Shown here: positions 39,995-51,744 of the stretch, in pieces
How positions within the stretch are numbered: position 1 is the first letter of the stretch
Layout of the letters: every line of letters begins with the position of its first letter
Source: Neurospora tetrasperma FGSC 2508
Lineage: Eukaryota > Ascomycota > Sordariomycetes > Sordariales > Sordariaceae
Assembly (NCBI RefSeq): GCF_000213175.1
Contig: NW_009799099.1
Location: 3,048,029 to 3,112,028 of the forward strand
Direction: 5' to 3'
DNA: 64,000 bases
Made by a program: the position numbers and the translations under genes
Notes under the pieces: generated by a model
Seen by the model: the letters and a program-made list of their open reading frames with translations, nothing else
The model's database searches: none
What the model was told of the DNA's origin: nothing

Positions 39995-42062
39995 ATGGAC
40001 ACACTCTTGTAAGTTCAAGAAGGCTTGCACAGCCGTCGATTACCAACCCCCATCCACTGGCGACTATCTCAGCTGGAATTGAGACTTCGCGACCGAAGAA
40101 TTGCGCCGGCAACCAACCTCTTGGATAGGGGATTGTATCAAAAAGTCTGAGTGGACTTGATCATAGACAAATGCTGATATTTGCAGAACTGCCGAGATTG
40201 CGGCCAACGCACCGCGGTACCGTCGCAAGAGTTCAACTTTCATCGACGGCATCCATGATGTTACAGACCAGGACAACATGGCCCCGGCCCAACTTTACAG
40301 CACAATGTCTGGCAGGCTCTTCCATTCAGGCCGTATTGCTATCGTTATGGTTGGCCTTCCCGCGCGGGGCAAGACGTAGGGCTCTCCGTAGACCCCGGGT
40401 TGCTCTCGTATGTATGCTAACAATGACTTAGCCACATCTGTGTTTCAATGGCACGATATCTTCAGTGGTGCGTTTAACCTGCTCCCACTTGTTACGCAAG
40501 TCGCCTAACCCCTTGCAGGCTCGGTGTCAAGACACGGATTTTCCACTTAGGCGACTATCGCCGTGCTACCGTTGGTGAAGGCGGAAATGTTCCCCAAGAT
40601 TACTTTTACCCCAATGCCTCTCCAGCTTCGACCATGCTCCGACAGAAGATCCTGAAAAAGTGCAGGGAGGATATTTACGCATGGCTCAACCACGAAAATG
40701 GCCAAGTTGCTATCTACGACGCCGTCAATCCTACTGCGGCTGGACGCCGTGCGCTTGCAAAGGAGTTTGCCAAACACGATGTTCAGGTGAGATTGTACCG
40801 TGCCTGAGATTCGGAGGAAAGAGTTTCGCTAATGTTTTGCAGACATTGTTCTTGGAGTCATACGTCGATGATGAGGAGATCCTCAAAGAAAACGCCAGAA
40901 ATGTCAAGATCCATTCGCCGGATGTGAGTGCAACGAACAAAAACGCCACGAAGGTAAAATATGCTGACGACTCTCAGTTTGATGGCATGGATCCCGATGA
41001 GGCAGCCGAACGGTACCTGAAGCGGATCGAAACTAAGATTCCGATTTTCGAAACGATGCAAGAGGAAGAACTAAACTACGTGAAAATGATCAATGCCGGC
41101 CGAGCATTCTTCTACAACAATGTCAGCTTCAACTACCTCTCGCATCGCATCGTCTTCTACCTCACGAACCTGCACATCAAAGCCCGCACAACCTTCTTCG
41201 TTCGAGCTGGGCCAGCAGAAGGCGAAGAGTTCTACAAATCCGACGCGCCTCTCTCTGAGGAAGGCAGATCATATGCACAGAAGATGACTGAGACCCTTCT
41301 CAGACATCGTGAGCAAGAAAGAAAGGCCAACAGTGAACAGGCTGGCCACGAGATCCGTCTAAGGCCTTTGACTGTCTGGACATCCACGCGGCTCCGCACA
41401 ATTCAGACGGCCGATCCTCTGAAGGAACAAGGCTATAACGTCCGCCAACGCTCGCAAATGAGCCAAATAAACCCCGGTCTGTGCGAGAAGTTGTCAGAGC
41501 ATGCTATCCGTAGGCTATATCCAGAAGAGGTGGAAAAGCATGAGCTTGACCCATACCACCACCGGTATCCCCGCGCAGAGGTTAGTTTTTACTGCTAAAA
41601 TTATGGTGGATTCAGCTAACACAAATGCAGTCGTACCACGACCTCGCTGTCCGCCTCGAGCCCATCATTCTTGAACTCGAGCGCGAGCAGAACGACGTCC
41701 TCATCATTGCTCACGAGAGCGTTCTGCGAGTTTTGTATTCATACCTGATGCACTGCAGACCCATGGAGATTCCAAAACTCAAGTTCCCCAGGGATGAGAT
41801 TATCGAGATCATTCCGGCGGCATATCAGAACGAAGCCAAGCGCATTCATATCCCCGGCCTCGATCCGCAGTTCACCCCCGGGTCGCCCGAAGACATTCGC
41901 ATCCCCGTTCCTAGCATCTACAGCAGTAATCTGCCACCTATTGATGGCATAAGCAGTCCTGTCGAGCCATCCTCTATGGACAACGTTTTGACGCGGCCTC
42001 CCGAGAAGGTGGTGAATAACGCCAAGGAAATGGTTGCGGATAAGGTGGCTGATCTCGATTAA
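39995..42062 (+). CDS. 6-phosphofructo-2-kinase, phosphatase half defective
   Basis: Seven exons: 39995-40008, 40187-40375, 40432-40467, 40519-40786, 40843-40923, 40978-41580, 41631-42062; 540 aa. The kinase half has Walker A GLPARGKT, then YLQWLGVKTRIFHLGDYRR, and AIYDAVNPTAAGRR for the conserved Asp region. The C-terminal half is a fructose-2,6-bisphosphatase (histidine phosphatase) fold with TSTRLRTIQTAD and IIAHESVLRVLYSYL, but the nucleophile motif RHG reads RAG (Ala273). It should therefore make fructose 2,6-bisphosphate, the activator of glycolytic PFK-1, without hydrolysing it, as in yeast Pfk26. The first coding exon of 14 nt is the least certain part; exon 2 onward is solid. Intron 5 (40924-40977) is 54 nt and stop-free. 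Confidence 0.9.
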
Positions 42063-42782
42063 GTTACGGCGTACTGGGACGTGGAGCGAAGGTGGCTTTG
42101 TTTCTGAGTGGCGGACCGTTGTTTTTGATCGATAAATTTGACCTTAATAAGAATCCTCTGCCACCGTTCTTTTTCCAGGAGCACACACTTGCAAGACGCA
42201 GTATTCAGCCGTTCAGATTTAAGCGGGTAGCTACTGAGAGCGAGAAGTAGTTGGACTTTAGCCAACACAAAAAAGAAAATCATTAGATAGCGTGTTGAGT
42301 TGATGAAAGGAATCTATGTTTCCATCTGTCCACTAGAATACTATGGCACTTTTGAGGTTCGTGGGTAGTTAGATGAACCCGATCCATCCCTCCCTACCCT
42401 TTCGCATGTACATGACGATGCTATACAAAAAATGACTTTAGGACGTTCTTATACAGTATGATGCCTCAAAAAATCTCCTCGGGTATTCCTTCTGTACGCC
42501 CCCAAAGCCAAGCAGATACCGTCAACAACTGACTCCAACTGAACTTCGAACTGAACTGAAGTACTGCAGTGCATAAAGCCACTTCACAGCCACATGTGGC
42601 ACAGTCGAATGCTGCATCTTGGCAACGATTCCGCCGTTACAGTAAGTACTTAAGTACTTATCCAGTTATCAACTGAACTGAAGACGACAGTCGTCCAACA
42701 TCCATCCAGCCGATTCTGATTACTCACTTCAGTTTCTTCGCAACCCCCCCTCTAAAGACACCTTACAAAACCCAGAAGGAAA
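42063..42782. other. Intergenic, PFK-2 to reductase
   Basis: About 720 bp. The right part is the promoter of the reductase gene, with direct repeats of AACTGAACTGAAG (about 42546 and 42669) and the 18-bp palindrome at 42643-42660. Confidence 0.5.
42643..42660. promoter_or_regulatory. 18-bp palindrome upstream of reductase gene
   Basis: TAAGTACTTAAGTACTTA is a perfect palindrome of 18 bp about 120 bp before the ATG at 42783. Position and symmetry would suit a dimeric regulator or a tandem AGTACT site; no factor is recognised. Confidence 0.3.
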
Positions 42783-44227
42783 ATGTCCTCCACCAACAAC
42801 AACCAAACAAAAACCGCCCTCGTCACTGGCGCCACCGGCCTCCTAGGTAGACAAGTCGTCCGCGCCTTTCAAGGCTTGAGCGTGCCTACTGAACTTAGTT
42901 CTAAGGCTGGCTGGACGTGGGAAGTCAAGGGAACGGGATTTTCCAGAGCGGATGGCGTCAATGTGCTAAAGGTAGATTTGGAGAAAGAAGAGGAGGTGGA
43001 AAGGGTTTTGGGGGATGTCAGGTACGTTCGATCTCTTTCTTTTGGAGGGGAATTTGGCTTCAGAGAGTTTTGGAATTTGGTTGCGAGGGCTGCGCTATGG
43101 AGGCCATCATTGGTGGGTATGTTGGGACAACTTTCGGAGTTGCGGGGTAAAATTAATGGTGTTGGCTTTCATGACTGGATGTTGCCGATCCTGCGAGTGA
43201 GGCATTGGGTGAACGGGATCGGAGAAACTTACGATGCTTGGCGTTGTGAGGTCTCTGAAGTCTGACGGAGATCAAATTTCAGCGTATTTACCGTCTTCAT
43301 GCTACCGTTCATACTTACTTCTCATATTCACTTGAGGTGAACCGCGGATTATTATTAAAACTAACAATTTCACTAGCCCTCAAGTCCTCGTGCATTGCGC
43401 AGCCAACCGCTTCCCTGACAAGGTCGACGCTGATCCTGAAGGCACCCGTCTGCTCAACGTCGAAGTTACTCGCACTCTCGCCCGGGCTTGTGCTTCCCGT
43501 GGTATCCTCCTGATCTATATCTCTACCGACTACGTCTTCTCTGGAAAGCCAGGCGAGGCACCTTACGAGGCCGATGCTGCCACAGGCCCCACTAACCTCT
43601 ACGGCGTTACTAAGCTGGATGGCGAGAAGGCTGTAATTGAGGAGTTTTCCAAGGCAGGCAAGGAGGGCTTAGGCGTGGTGATGAGGGTACCCGTGCTGTA
43701 TGGCAAGACGGAGGAGGGCAGGAATGAAGAGAGTGCGGTCAACGTCCTCTTAGACGCAGTCCTCAAGGCGCAGGAGGGAAAGAAGGTCAAGATGGACCAT
43801 TGGGCGCTGAGGTTCCCTGCTAACACAGAGGATGTGGGTAGGGTTTGTCGGGGTAAGTCTGGGCTTCTGTTGCCTCTTTATCAACTCTTCTCGCCCATCG
43901 GTCAGTGCTAACTTTGGAATGCCAGACGTCGCGGTTAAGTACCTGTCAACCAGCGAAGCCGAGAGGACATCGCTACCGAGGATCCTCCAGTTCTCTGGCG
44001 AGGAACAGTATACCAAGTATGAAATGTGTCAGCTCTTTGCTGAGATATTGGGAGTTCCCGTTGATAACATCGAGGCGAACACGGAGGGCAACGACCCCAA
44101 CGCAAGCGTTCAGCGTCCGTATGACTGCCACCTCAGCACCAAGGCGCTTAAGGATTTGGGTATTGATGTCTCAACCCAGGACTTTGCTGCCTGGTGGAGG
44201 AGAGAACTGAGAGCTTTCCGCCATTAA
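42783..44227 (+). CDS. NAD(P)-dependent RmlD/MAT2B-like reductase
   Basis: Exons 42783-43021, 43377-43852, 43926-44227; 338 aa. The Rossmann start reads TALVTGATGLLGRQVVRAF, followed by LVHCAANRFPDK, ISTDYVFSGK and the YGVTK catalytic Tyr-Lys pair of the extended short-chain dehydrogenase fold. The best family match is dTDP-4-dehydrorhamnose reductase-like proteins, which in eukaryotes include the beta regulatory subunit of methionine adenosyltransferase (MAT2B). Which of the two roles it has is not decided here; fungi usually lack dTDP-rhamnose synthesis, favouring the MAT2B-like role. Intron 1 is long for this window (355 nt) but has proper GTACGT/CTAG ends and is required for the reading frame. 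Confidence 0.87.
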
Positions 44228-45533
44228 GCGACGATTGGCGGCTTTAATATACGAAGACTCTGTGTTACTCGCTAGTAATGATGTTGGCCGTTAGAGACTC
44301 TTGCTTTCGATCTTGACTAGTGTTCGGGGCGGCACGCCGCGCCCTTCCGTATGGGTGCAAGGCTGGATTCTGGGTTGTTACGTGCAGAGCTGTATTCTGG
44401 GTTGGGACCGCGTTTTGCGCCGTTAACAGATTGAGAGTTAAGAGGTTAGTGCTAACAATTTGTTACGTGGAAATCTGAGCCAGAAAAGTCCGTGCGGTAA
44501 CATTTAGCTAGTGCACGCTGCATTTAGTATGGGGATCGCCCGCGAAAAGTCTTAACACACTACCCTTGCAGTTCAGAAATCTTGCTCCTGTAGGTATATA
44601 GAGATTTTCCATGCAGCATGTTGAACGTTGATCTTTCAGCCAAAGTGTTTCAGTGGGTCGCCAAATGTTGTCGAAGCTCACCGTCGAAAAAACTGCTTGG
44701 CGCCTCTTGTGTATGTGGGGTGGCGGGTGATGCAGGGTGGATGGCATGTGAAATGTCGGTGTCGATTATTAGGGAATGTCGATGAAGTTCGCGCTACCCG
44801 AAGCAAATGAGACATGACCGCGATCTGAATGCGTCAGGTTTCAGGTAGGCAGGTAAGGGATACTTGTCGACGCGGTTTGCCTCTCAATCCTTCGTGTCAG
44901 ATAGAGTAGAAATAATGTTTGCTGTCCATCGCTTTCGCGACTCGGTGGCCTTCTCCCATTTCGACTCTTCGGAAGAGACAAGCAAACAGCCAGGACAGCC
45001 TCAACAAAACGGACGTAAAGCTGACGAGCTGTGAGCGCTGAGCAAACCGGTCATTCTTTCCAGAGATAGGAGAAAAAGAACAGGAATGGAGTCAGCTTCG
45101 AATTCCACTTCAGGGCCCACCATCAGGGTCCCAGAGCGGAAGGATGTCCCCTACCGCCAAGGAGCGGAGGGACAGCTGAAACAGACCGTGGGGAACAGGG
45201 CTGGTAGGGCCCTGAAAGCCCCAACAGCCCCAGTCATGTCATCATCAGTGGCCCTGGTGGAGACGCTGTTGGCGCCGGAGCTTAGGCCGAAGAGGGCATC
45301 CTCACCGCGACACTGCAGCGCCTTACGGGAGAGATCCAGATGCGTGTCATTGTCTGATGGCACCGTGACAGTGCCGTCGACCAGCAGTGCCCGTGGCAGC
45401 ATCATCATCATCATCACATGGCAGGATCAAGATCGCAGAAAGAAGCGGGTGGACGTTGGGTCCTTGGCCATCTCTGCGCCGTACAAGAAAGGGCATAGAA
45501 GATGCCCGGCCACAGCAGCCGCCGACTGGGGCT
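44228..45533. other. Intergenic and leader of RA-PH gene
   Basis: About 1.3 kb. A short duplication of GCTG(G/T)ATTCTGGGTTG occurs near 44361 and 44388. From 45086 a 190-codon ATG-initiated frame overlaps the start of the RA-PH gene in another frame; it may be leader sequence or an upstream exon. Confidence 0.45.
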
Positions 45534-48500
45534 ATGGAAAGAAAAAGTGGAAGGGAGGAAGCAGGATGGAACCCGAGGTCGAAGATGTTGTTGACATCCG
45601 GCAAGTGGAGGGAGAATCTCGACCATTTGCTGGAAAACGAAGTGGAAGCTGCAGGTGACAATGCAGACGCTGCAGGCACCACAGGCACGAGTGTCACCAC
45701 CCCTCTGCTAGTGGCTCAGGTACCCCAATCAGCACCTGCAGCGGCAGTGGTACCTGGGGCTGTACCCTCACCGACTAGCGGTACCTCCCCGTCTTTGTGG
45801 ATTTCAGCCAGAACTGGAAAAGAGAAGCCGTCCAAGCCGCCCTTGCACCTGCTGCCCTTGACGAAATACAACTCCAACGATGACGTGAATCGCAGCAAGT
45901 GGGAGGAAGTCCCCGGCTTTGACGGCGACAGCCGGGATTTGCAGCCCGTGCCAGCCTCAGCCTATTGGTTTTCAACTTCTTCTTCGCCGTCACTACCTGC
46001 TCATCCTTCGCCTCTTTCTTCACCCGCGTCGAAACCCAGACTTCAGCTTCAAGCGTGCATAAGCTCAAGGGCTGGCGAGAACGTGGACGATCCACAACAA
46101 TCCGACGGGAACGAGGATGGATCAAGTGGCAGCAGCAGCAGCAGCGGAAGTAACCAGGAGAAGCCCAACAGCAGCAACAGCCTGAGTCGACAGCAACAAT
46201 CGAGAAATAAAGGAGGCAGCCAATACAAAGACATATTAGAAAAGGACGACGCCGTCTTACTACTGTTGGAGAAAAAGGTCCCCTACCCCCCCGTGCCAAT
46301 TTCCCCCTCCTCCTCACCATCCTCAGAGCCGGCGCACCCCTCGGAGCCCACCACCACGACACAACAGCAACATCCCACGCGGAGGCAGACGCAGACGCAG
46401 AAGCAGGCGCACTCGTACCTGGGCCCGGACGTGCATCTCAATCTGCACACAAACCACCACTCAAACTCTCCTGCCCTAGTGCGGTTCCTTGTCTCGGCCA
46501 CTGCCACGGACTGTGCAAAGGTCGATGTGATTAATGAGACACGCAATTGGCTCGAACAATTATTCAAAGACACGATCGGCGACACCACCGCCCGGGAACG
46601 GGAACTCGCACACGGCCAGGACCATCACCACTCTTTCTTGCTACCACTGCCGCTTGTCTCTGGGTGGCACCATAGCCCGTTCGATCCCGCAACCGGTCAC
46701 GGCTGTCAGCCCGTCAACGGAGCCGAAGAACGACCCCGCTCACCCCGGCACGTGCAAGCTGAACAAGCGGTTTCGGTGCATATTAAGGGTCAGGAGGGCT
46801 TTGCTCTTGACAAGGGATCTAATTTGAACGAAACCAAGGGCACCAACGACAACACCACTGGGGCTGGCGGCTTGGATTCACACACCTTGCAAACCTCGGT
46901 GCCACGAGTAGACACGGGAGCCGACAGTCGAACCCTTGCCGAACGGTGCAAGCTGGAGACCGACATGATCATGGACCACCACCAGGCCTCAGCCGTGCCG
47001 CCCTCGCCCGCACTCTCTCACTCTTCTTTCTCCCTTAGAGGCAAAAATCGGGTTTTTGGAAAACTACCTTTTCTCTCGCGCAGTCGCAACCCGGAAAGTC
47101 CAACCCACATCGAGATCGCCTCTCCAATTTCCCCTTTGCAACCAGAACCTTCAACTTCAACTTCACCAGTTTCTCCGGCCTCCTCCATGGGTGCCCCCAT
47201 TGACAAGACCCGATCCAGGAGTCAGGATGCGAAGACGTATGCTGGCTCTGGAGGGCGCGGCATTGTTCCCATTCAAGATGAGGTGCCAAGGGGGGCCGTT
47301 AATGGCGCTGACAGAGTAAGCCAGCCTCACCATAAACGAGACGAAGGTGGCCGACTAATGGGTTATTGTGCTAGCGCGTTACCGTTCGCTGTAAGGGCGT
47401 GACGGTGGATCTCAAGGTTGAGGTTGATACTACTACTGTGGACATCTTGTTGGCTTATGCCGACAAGACAGGCCTTCCCGTCAATGTCAACAGCAGCATG
47501 GTCATCGAGGCGTATACCCCCCTGGGTCTCGAGCGACGCCTTCGTCGCTATGAACGTATCCGTGATGTATTGAACACATGGGATCAAGACATGCAGAACG
47601 TTTTGATTATCCAGACCGAAAACGACCGCAGCGACGAGAACCTAGACCTCGCCAGTGTTCCTCGCGAACAAAAGATACCTACTGGCTTTGTCCTTCCGCT
47701 TCAGCACTCTCACAGGCCCGGGAAATGGACCAAGCGTTATATCACATTGCTAGAAAACGGACAATTGGTTTCGTCCAAGAAGCCCGACGCAAAACTCTCA
47801 GACAAGGACGTCTTGAGCATCTGCCATCTATCTGATTTTGACATCTACATGCCGACCGAAGCACAGAAACGAAAGGAGCTCCGACCACCCAAAAAATATT
47901 GCTATGCAATCAAAAGCCAGCAGAAAGCCACGATTTTTTTGTCGGCGGATAATTTTGTCCACTACTTCAGCACCGAGGACGCCGCGGTCGCCCGTCAGTT
48001 TTCCGCTCGCGTCCAAGCTTGGCGAAGCTGGTATCTGGTTAACAAGGTATTGCAGCTGCATAAGAAAATGCAAGAGCGAGAAGCAGAGAAACCGCCTCAG
48101 CTCTCCTCGGCGCCGCACAAACCAAGAAGGGCAGTCAACGATGTCAATGCGGATGACCACAAGATCAAAGCTTCAGTCGGCGAGTCTTCTTACCCGATCG
48201 GTACATATAAGCCCCTAATCGACCTGTCACGTTTCGACAAGCCCATCGATGAGTTTGACAAGGACTGGAAAGCCGACCGATCCAGACAGCAGGCCTCCCA
48301 ACTACCACCATTCCAACTCCAGAAAGTCAGAAAAGCTACACAAGAAGAGATAGAAGCACCATTTGGCACGAGTGGTTTGCTTGGGAACATATATGAAGAA
48401 CGAAAACTTGCGCAGAAGGAAGAGGAGAGAAAGAAACTGGAGGTCGTTACCGACCAACCTTTTACCGATCGACCCAGCCTTCTGAATGGCGGATTGGTAA

Positions 48501-49468
48501 CCTCGCCAACTGAGGAGACCAGACAGCACGATGGACGATACGAACCAAAGGCATGGCTTCCGTCGGCACTTGAGCACACCGCCACTCAGCGCAGCACAAG
48601 AGCACCCTCTGTTCGTCGCAGTGCTCCATCTAATCAGTCGCCGCCATCTCAGTACGCTCCCTCACAATATGCGCCTTCACAGTCCGCACCGTCCCAGCAC
48701 GAGCGTGGGCGTGAAACCCATCGTCGTCAGCAGCCGAACCAGCAACTGAAGCCCAGTGCGCCTCTTGTCGACCTAACTCCGAAATTCGTTGAGCCACCCC
48801 AATGGTCGCGCGAAGGTTTGGGACGAGGTGTGCGGGCTCCAGAAGGCATGCCGTTGGTCGACATGGCTACAGGACCCCAATTGGCTCCCGGTGCCAAACC
48901 CCTCGACTTGCCACCCCGAACACTTGTTAGGCGGGAGCCGAGCACGCGAACCCCTGGTTCTCGGCCAGGAACTAGTGCCGGCCAAGCACCGCCAGGCTCT
49001 AGTGCAGGTAGTGTCCGAGCCGTTAGTCGGGCTTCCTCGGTGCGGGGCAGGATGATGAGTCAAGACGGGACGTCTGGGGGCATGAGGAGCATATCAGGAT
49101 CGGCTTTTCTACCACCTGTACCTCCTCTACCCGGCTCAGTCCTCGGCTACGGGCCGAACCATCCGCCCCCCTCGTCCAAAGGTAGATATACAGATGGTTA
49201 TCGTTCCCGTTCGTCGTCTCGTGGGCCACAACCCCAATCCAAGCGAGGTTCTCCTCCGTCCTCTGGGTATGAAGACGATCGTCAACGGACTTTTTCCTTG
49301 AGAAACCAGCCACATCCGCTACTATCGTTCGATGAGACCCTAGAAGAACCGCGAGGTCTCCTTGGACAGGCAGACAGAAGCTCCAATGTCTCCGTGCAAC
49401 GAGCACAGAGTGTCCGAGTGGGCAGTTCTTCGCGCCGCGCAAGGAATGGGAGTACTTACAATTATTGA
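45534..49468 (+). CDS. Large RA-PH domain protein
   Basis: Exons 45534-47315 and 47375-49468 (donor GTAAGC, acceptor GCTAG), 1291 aa from the ATG at 45534. The first 590 residues are low-complexity (Ser, Pro, Gln, His), probably disordered. Exon 2 begins RVTVRCKGVTVDLKVE, a Ras-associating/ubiquitin-like domain (about 595-680), followed by a PH domain (about 700-815: GKWTKRYITLLENGQLVSSKK to FSARVQAWRSWYL). The rest is disordered with tandem SQYAP/SQSAP units and Arg/Ser-rich stretches. The RA-PH order recalls MRL/Grb7-type adaptors that couple a Ras-like GTPase to phosphoinositides at the membrane; its partner in fungi is unknown to me. The start is uncertain: ATG 45585 or an upstream exon are alternatives. 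Confidence 0.75.
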
Positions 49469-50615
49469 TTAGCATATTCATATGGGTTTGAAGGGCTTTT
49501 TACTTGAACTGTATAACGACTACTTATCATGACTTAACGCCGATCACGAGTTCCTTACCGGTTCTTAAACGATGTATGGGCATCTGGTTTCTGTTTGATT
49601 ATATCGTGCTGTCCGGCAACTCATGTAAAGGATTTTTTTATTGGTCACTGGTGGTACGAACGGGAAGTCACGGCTTTCTGAACAGTTATGGTGGACTTTA
49701 CAATTATCTGAGCATGATGTTCTTATAATACTCATGCGTTGAATATTTAAATCTTAATCTACAGCACCATTCTGTGTTACTCTCCATAAAATTATTAAGG
49801 ATGCCATGAAGGCTGCGGTTAATTTTGCGCAGTTAAAACCTTATTGGATATTGTAACACATCTTTATGAAAGGCGGAATGGCTTCGTATGAGTCAGGCTG
49901 GGGCCTAGACAAACATAGAGAGAAGAGCTGGGGCTGGAGCATGACCATGGAGCAAATTTTACCTGTAAAGAGGGGAATCTTAAGCTTGTAGGATGTGTTC
50001 AGAGGATAATCATCACAATTCATCTCAACATTCAGTAGCAAGCTTCTGTCTAGCATGAATATCTCGTGGAGACTCAGTTTCGTTGTTCGTGTAACCTCTG
50101 CTTGCGCCAAACGTAGTTGGACTGCAATGTGCCATGTTGAATCCAACATGTAATTTCAAAACAAGGAACATTTCCCCTGTTCATGAAGAATTAGACTTCA
50201 AACGATATTTGTGCCACGGACTACGACTTTCAGGACAGATGCGAGGACACGATTCTTAGACCTCTGTCAAGCACAATCGACTAGTATTATCCATGGACAA
50301 ATAGGATCTCGTGACGGGTAGAAGTGTTCCCAATTAGTGGGATCGCATCAAGGATTATTATATTTACTTTTATTTCTTATTGCCTTCCGTCTCTCGCCAT
50401 GCATGCAAATATGTATAGCAGAAAAACAAGGCCTGGTATCTGTCGCGCCCAAAGCTCACTAAAAACTTTCTGTAAATGAATGGTAACGCTTGTTTGTTAT
50501 AGCTTTGATCCATCATCAAGCAATCCAACATTGGGCGGCATTAAGTTAGGTATATCATCTCTCCCCCACTTTTCTCCCTCCTCAAGCAACCAGTATATGT
50601 CGAATAGAGATAGGT
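49469..50615. other. Convergent intergenic, A/T-rich
   Basis: About 1.15 kb between the 3' ends of the RA-PH and FPP synthase genes, clearly richer in A/T than its neighbours (especially 49690-50470). No gene or repeat family is recognised. Confidence 0.5.
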
Positions 50616-51744
50616 TTACTTGCTGCGCTTGTAGATCTTACCAAGGAAGGCCTCAAAGACCTGCTTCTTGAGACCCTTGCTCTCGTCAATGGCATCAATC
50701 ATCTTGCGGATCTCGCCGACGCGCTCTTCCTCGTACTGCTTGTAGTGGTCCTCGAGCTTGAGGTCGTCGTACAGCTGCTTGATGACTGCTTCCTTGGCCT
50801 TGTCCTTGCGGCCGTAGTTCTCCTCGAGCGTTTTGCGTTGCTCGGGTGTGACAATGCTGAGCGCCTTGTTGACCAGCCACGAGCACTTGTTGTCCTGGAT
50901 GTCAGTGCCGATCTTGCCAATGTGCTCTGGCAGGCCAAAGTTGTCCAGGTAGTCGTCCTGCACCTGGAAGTACTCGCCCAGCGGGATCAGGATGTCCTCG
51001 GCCTGCTTGAGGTTCTCCGGAGTGGCGATGTCGAGCATGTACATGGCAAGCGCGACGGGCAGGTAGAACGAGTAGTAGGCCGTCTTGTAGATGACGATGA
51101 AGGTGTACTTGTCCATCGAGAAGTTGTCCAGGTCGACCTTGTCCTCGGGCGCCGTGAGCAGGTCGCACAGCTGGCCCATCTCCGTCTGGAAGGTCACCTC
51201 GTGGAAGAGCTCGAGGAAGTCGACGTAACGCGGGTGCGAGCGGAAGTACTTCTTGAGCAGCGTGTAGATGGCCGACTCGAGCATGAAGGCGTCGTTGATG
51301 GCAACCATGCCCACACCCTCCTGGCGGTACCAGCACGGCTTGCCACGGCGCGTGATGGACGAGTCCATGATGTCGTCGGAGACCAGGAAGAAGGCCTGGA
51401 GGAGCTCAGTCATCCAGCCGAGCGTCGCGGCCTGGAAGTATTCCTCCTCGGTCAGGGGGCGGCCGAGCAGGATGGAGGCCGAGTCGGGGACGGACATGCC
51501 GCGGTTGCACTTGCCGCCGAGGGTGTTGACCTCGAGGGACTGCGACGACGAAGAACGACAAGATGTTAGTATCACAGCTCTTCTAAAGCTACACGACCAG
51601 ACAGGTAGGTTGGTCTGCTCTCACCTGCTTGTACCAGCTGAGCATCTGCTCGGGCAGCTTGTATGCCTTGGCATACTCGAGGAGCGCCTCCTCCAGCTTG
51701 GGGAAGACGCTCTCGAATTCCTTGAGGGTCGTTGTCTTGGCCAT
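50616..51744 (-). CDS. fps: Farnesyl diphosphate synthase
   Basis: Exons 51744-51625 and 51539-50616; 347 aa, the length I recall for N. crassa FPPS. It condenses dimethylallyl and geranyl diphosphate with isopentenyl diphosphate to give FPP for sterols, ubiquinone, dolichol and protein prenylation. The first Asp-rich motif DDIMD and second DDYLD (within [11 protein letters not shown]) bind Mg-diphosphate; the two residues just ahead of the first motif region ([12 protein letters not shown]) set the C15 product length. [10 protein letters not shown] holds the IPP-binding Lys/Arg. The C-terminus KIYKRSK is basic as in the family. The intron falls right after YKQ and before [10 protein letters not shown]. 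Confidence 0.98.

Noticed and set aside
43022-43376. Extra coding exon within the long first intron of the reductase gene
   Set aside because: The open stretch has no similarity to the family, and proper splice ends at 43022 and 43376 join the conserved protein directly.
49469-50615. RIP-mutated repeat in the A/T-rich region
   Set aside because: Base composition is shifted, but I see no remnant of a repeat family and the TpA excess is not extreme.
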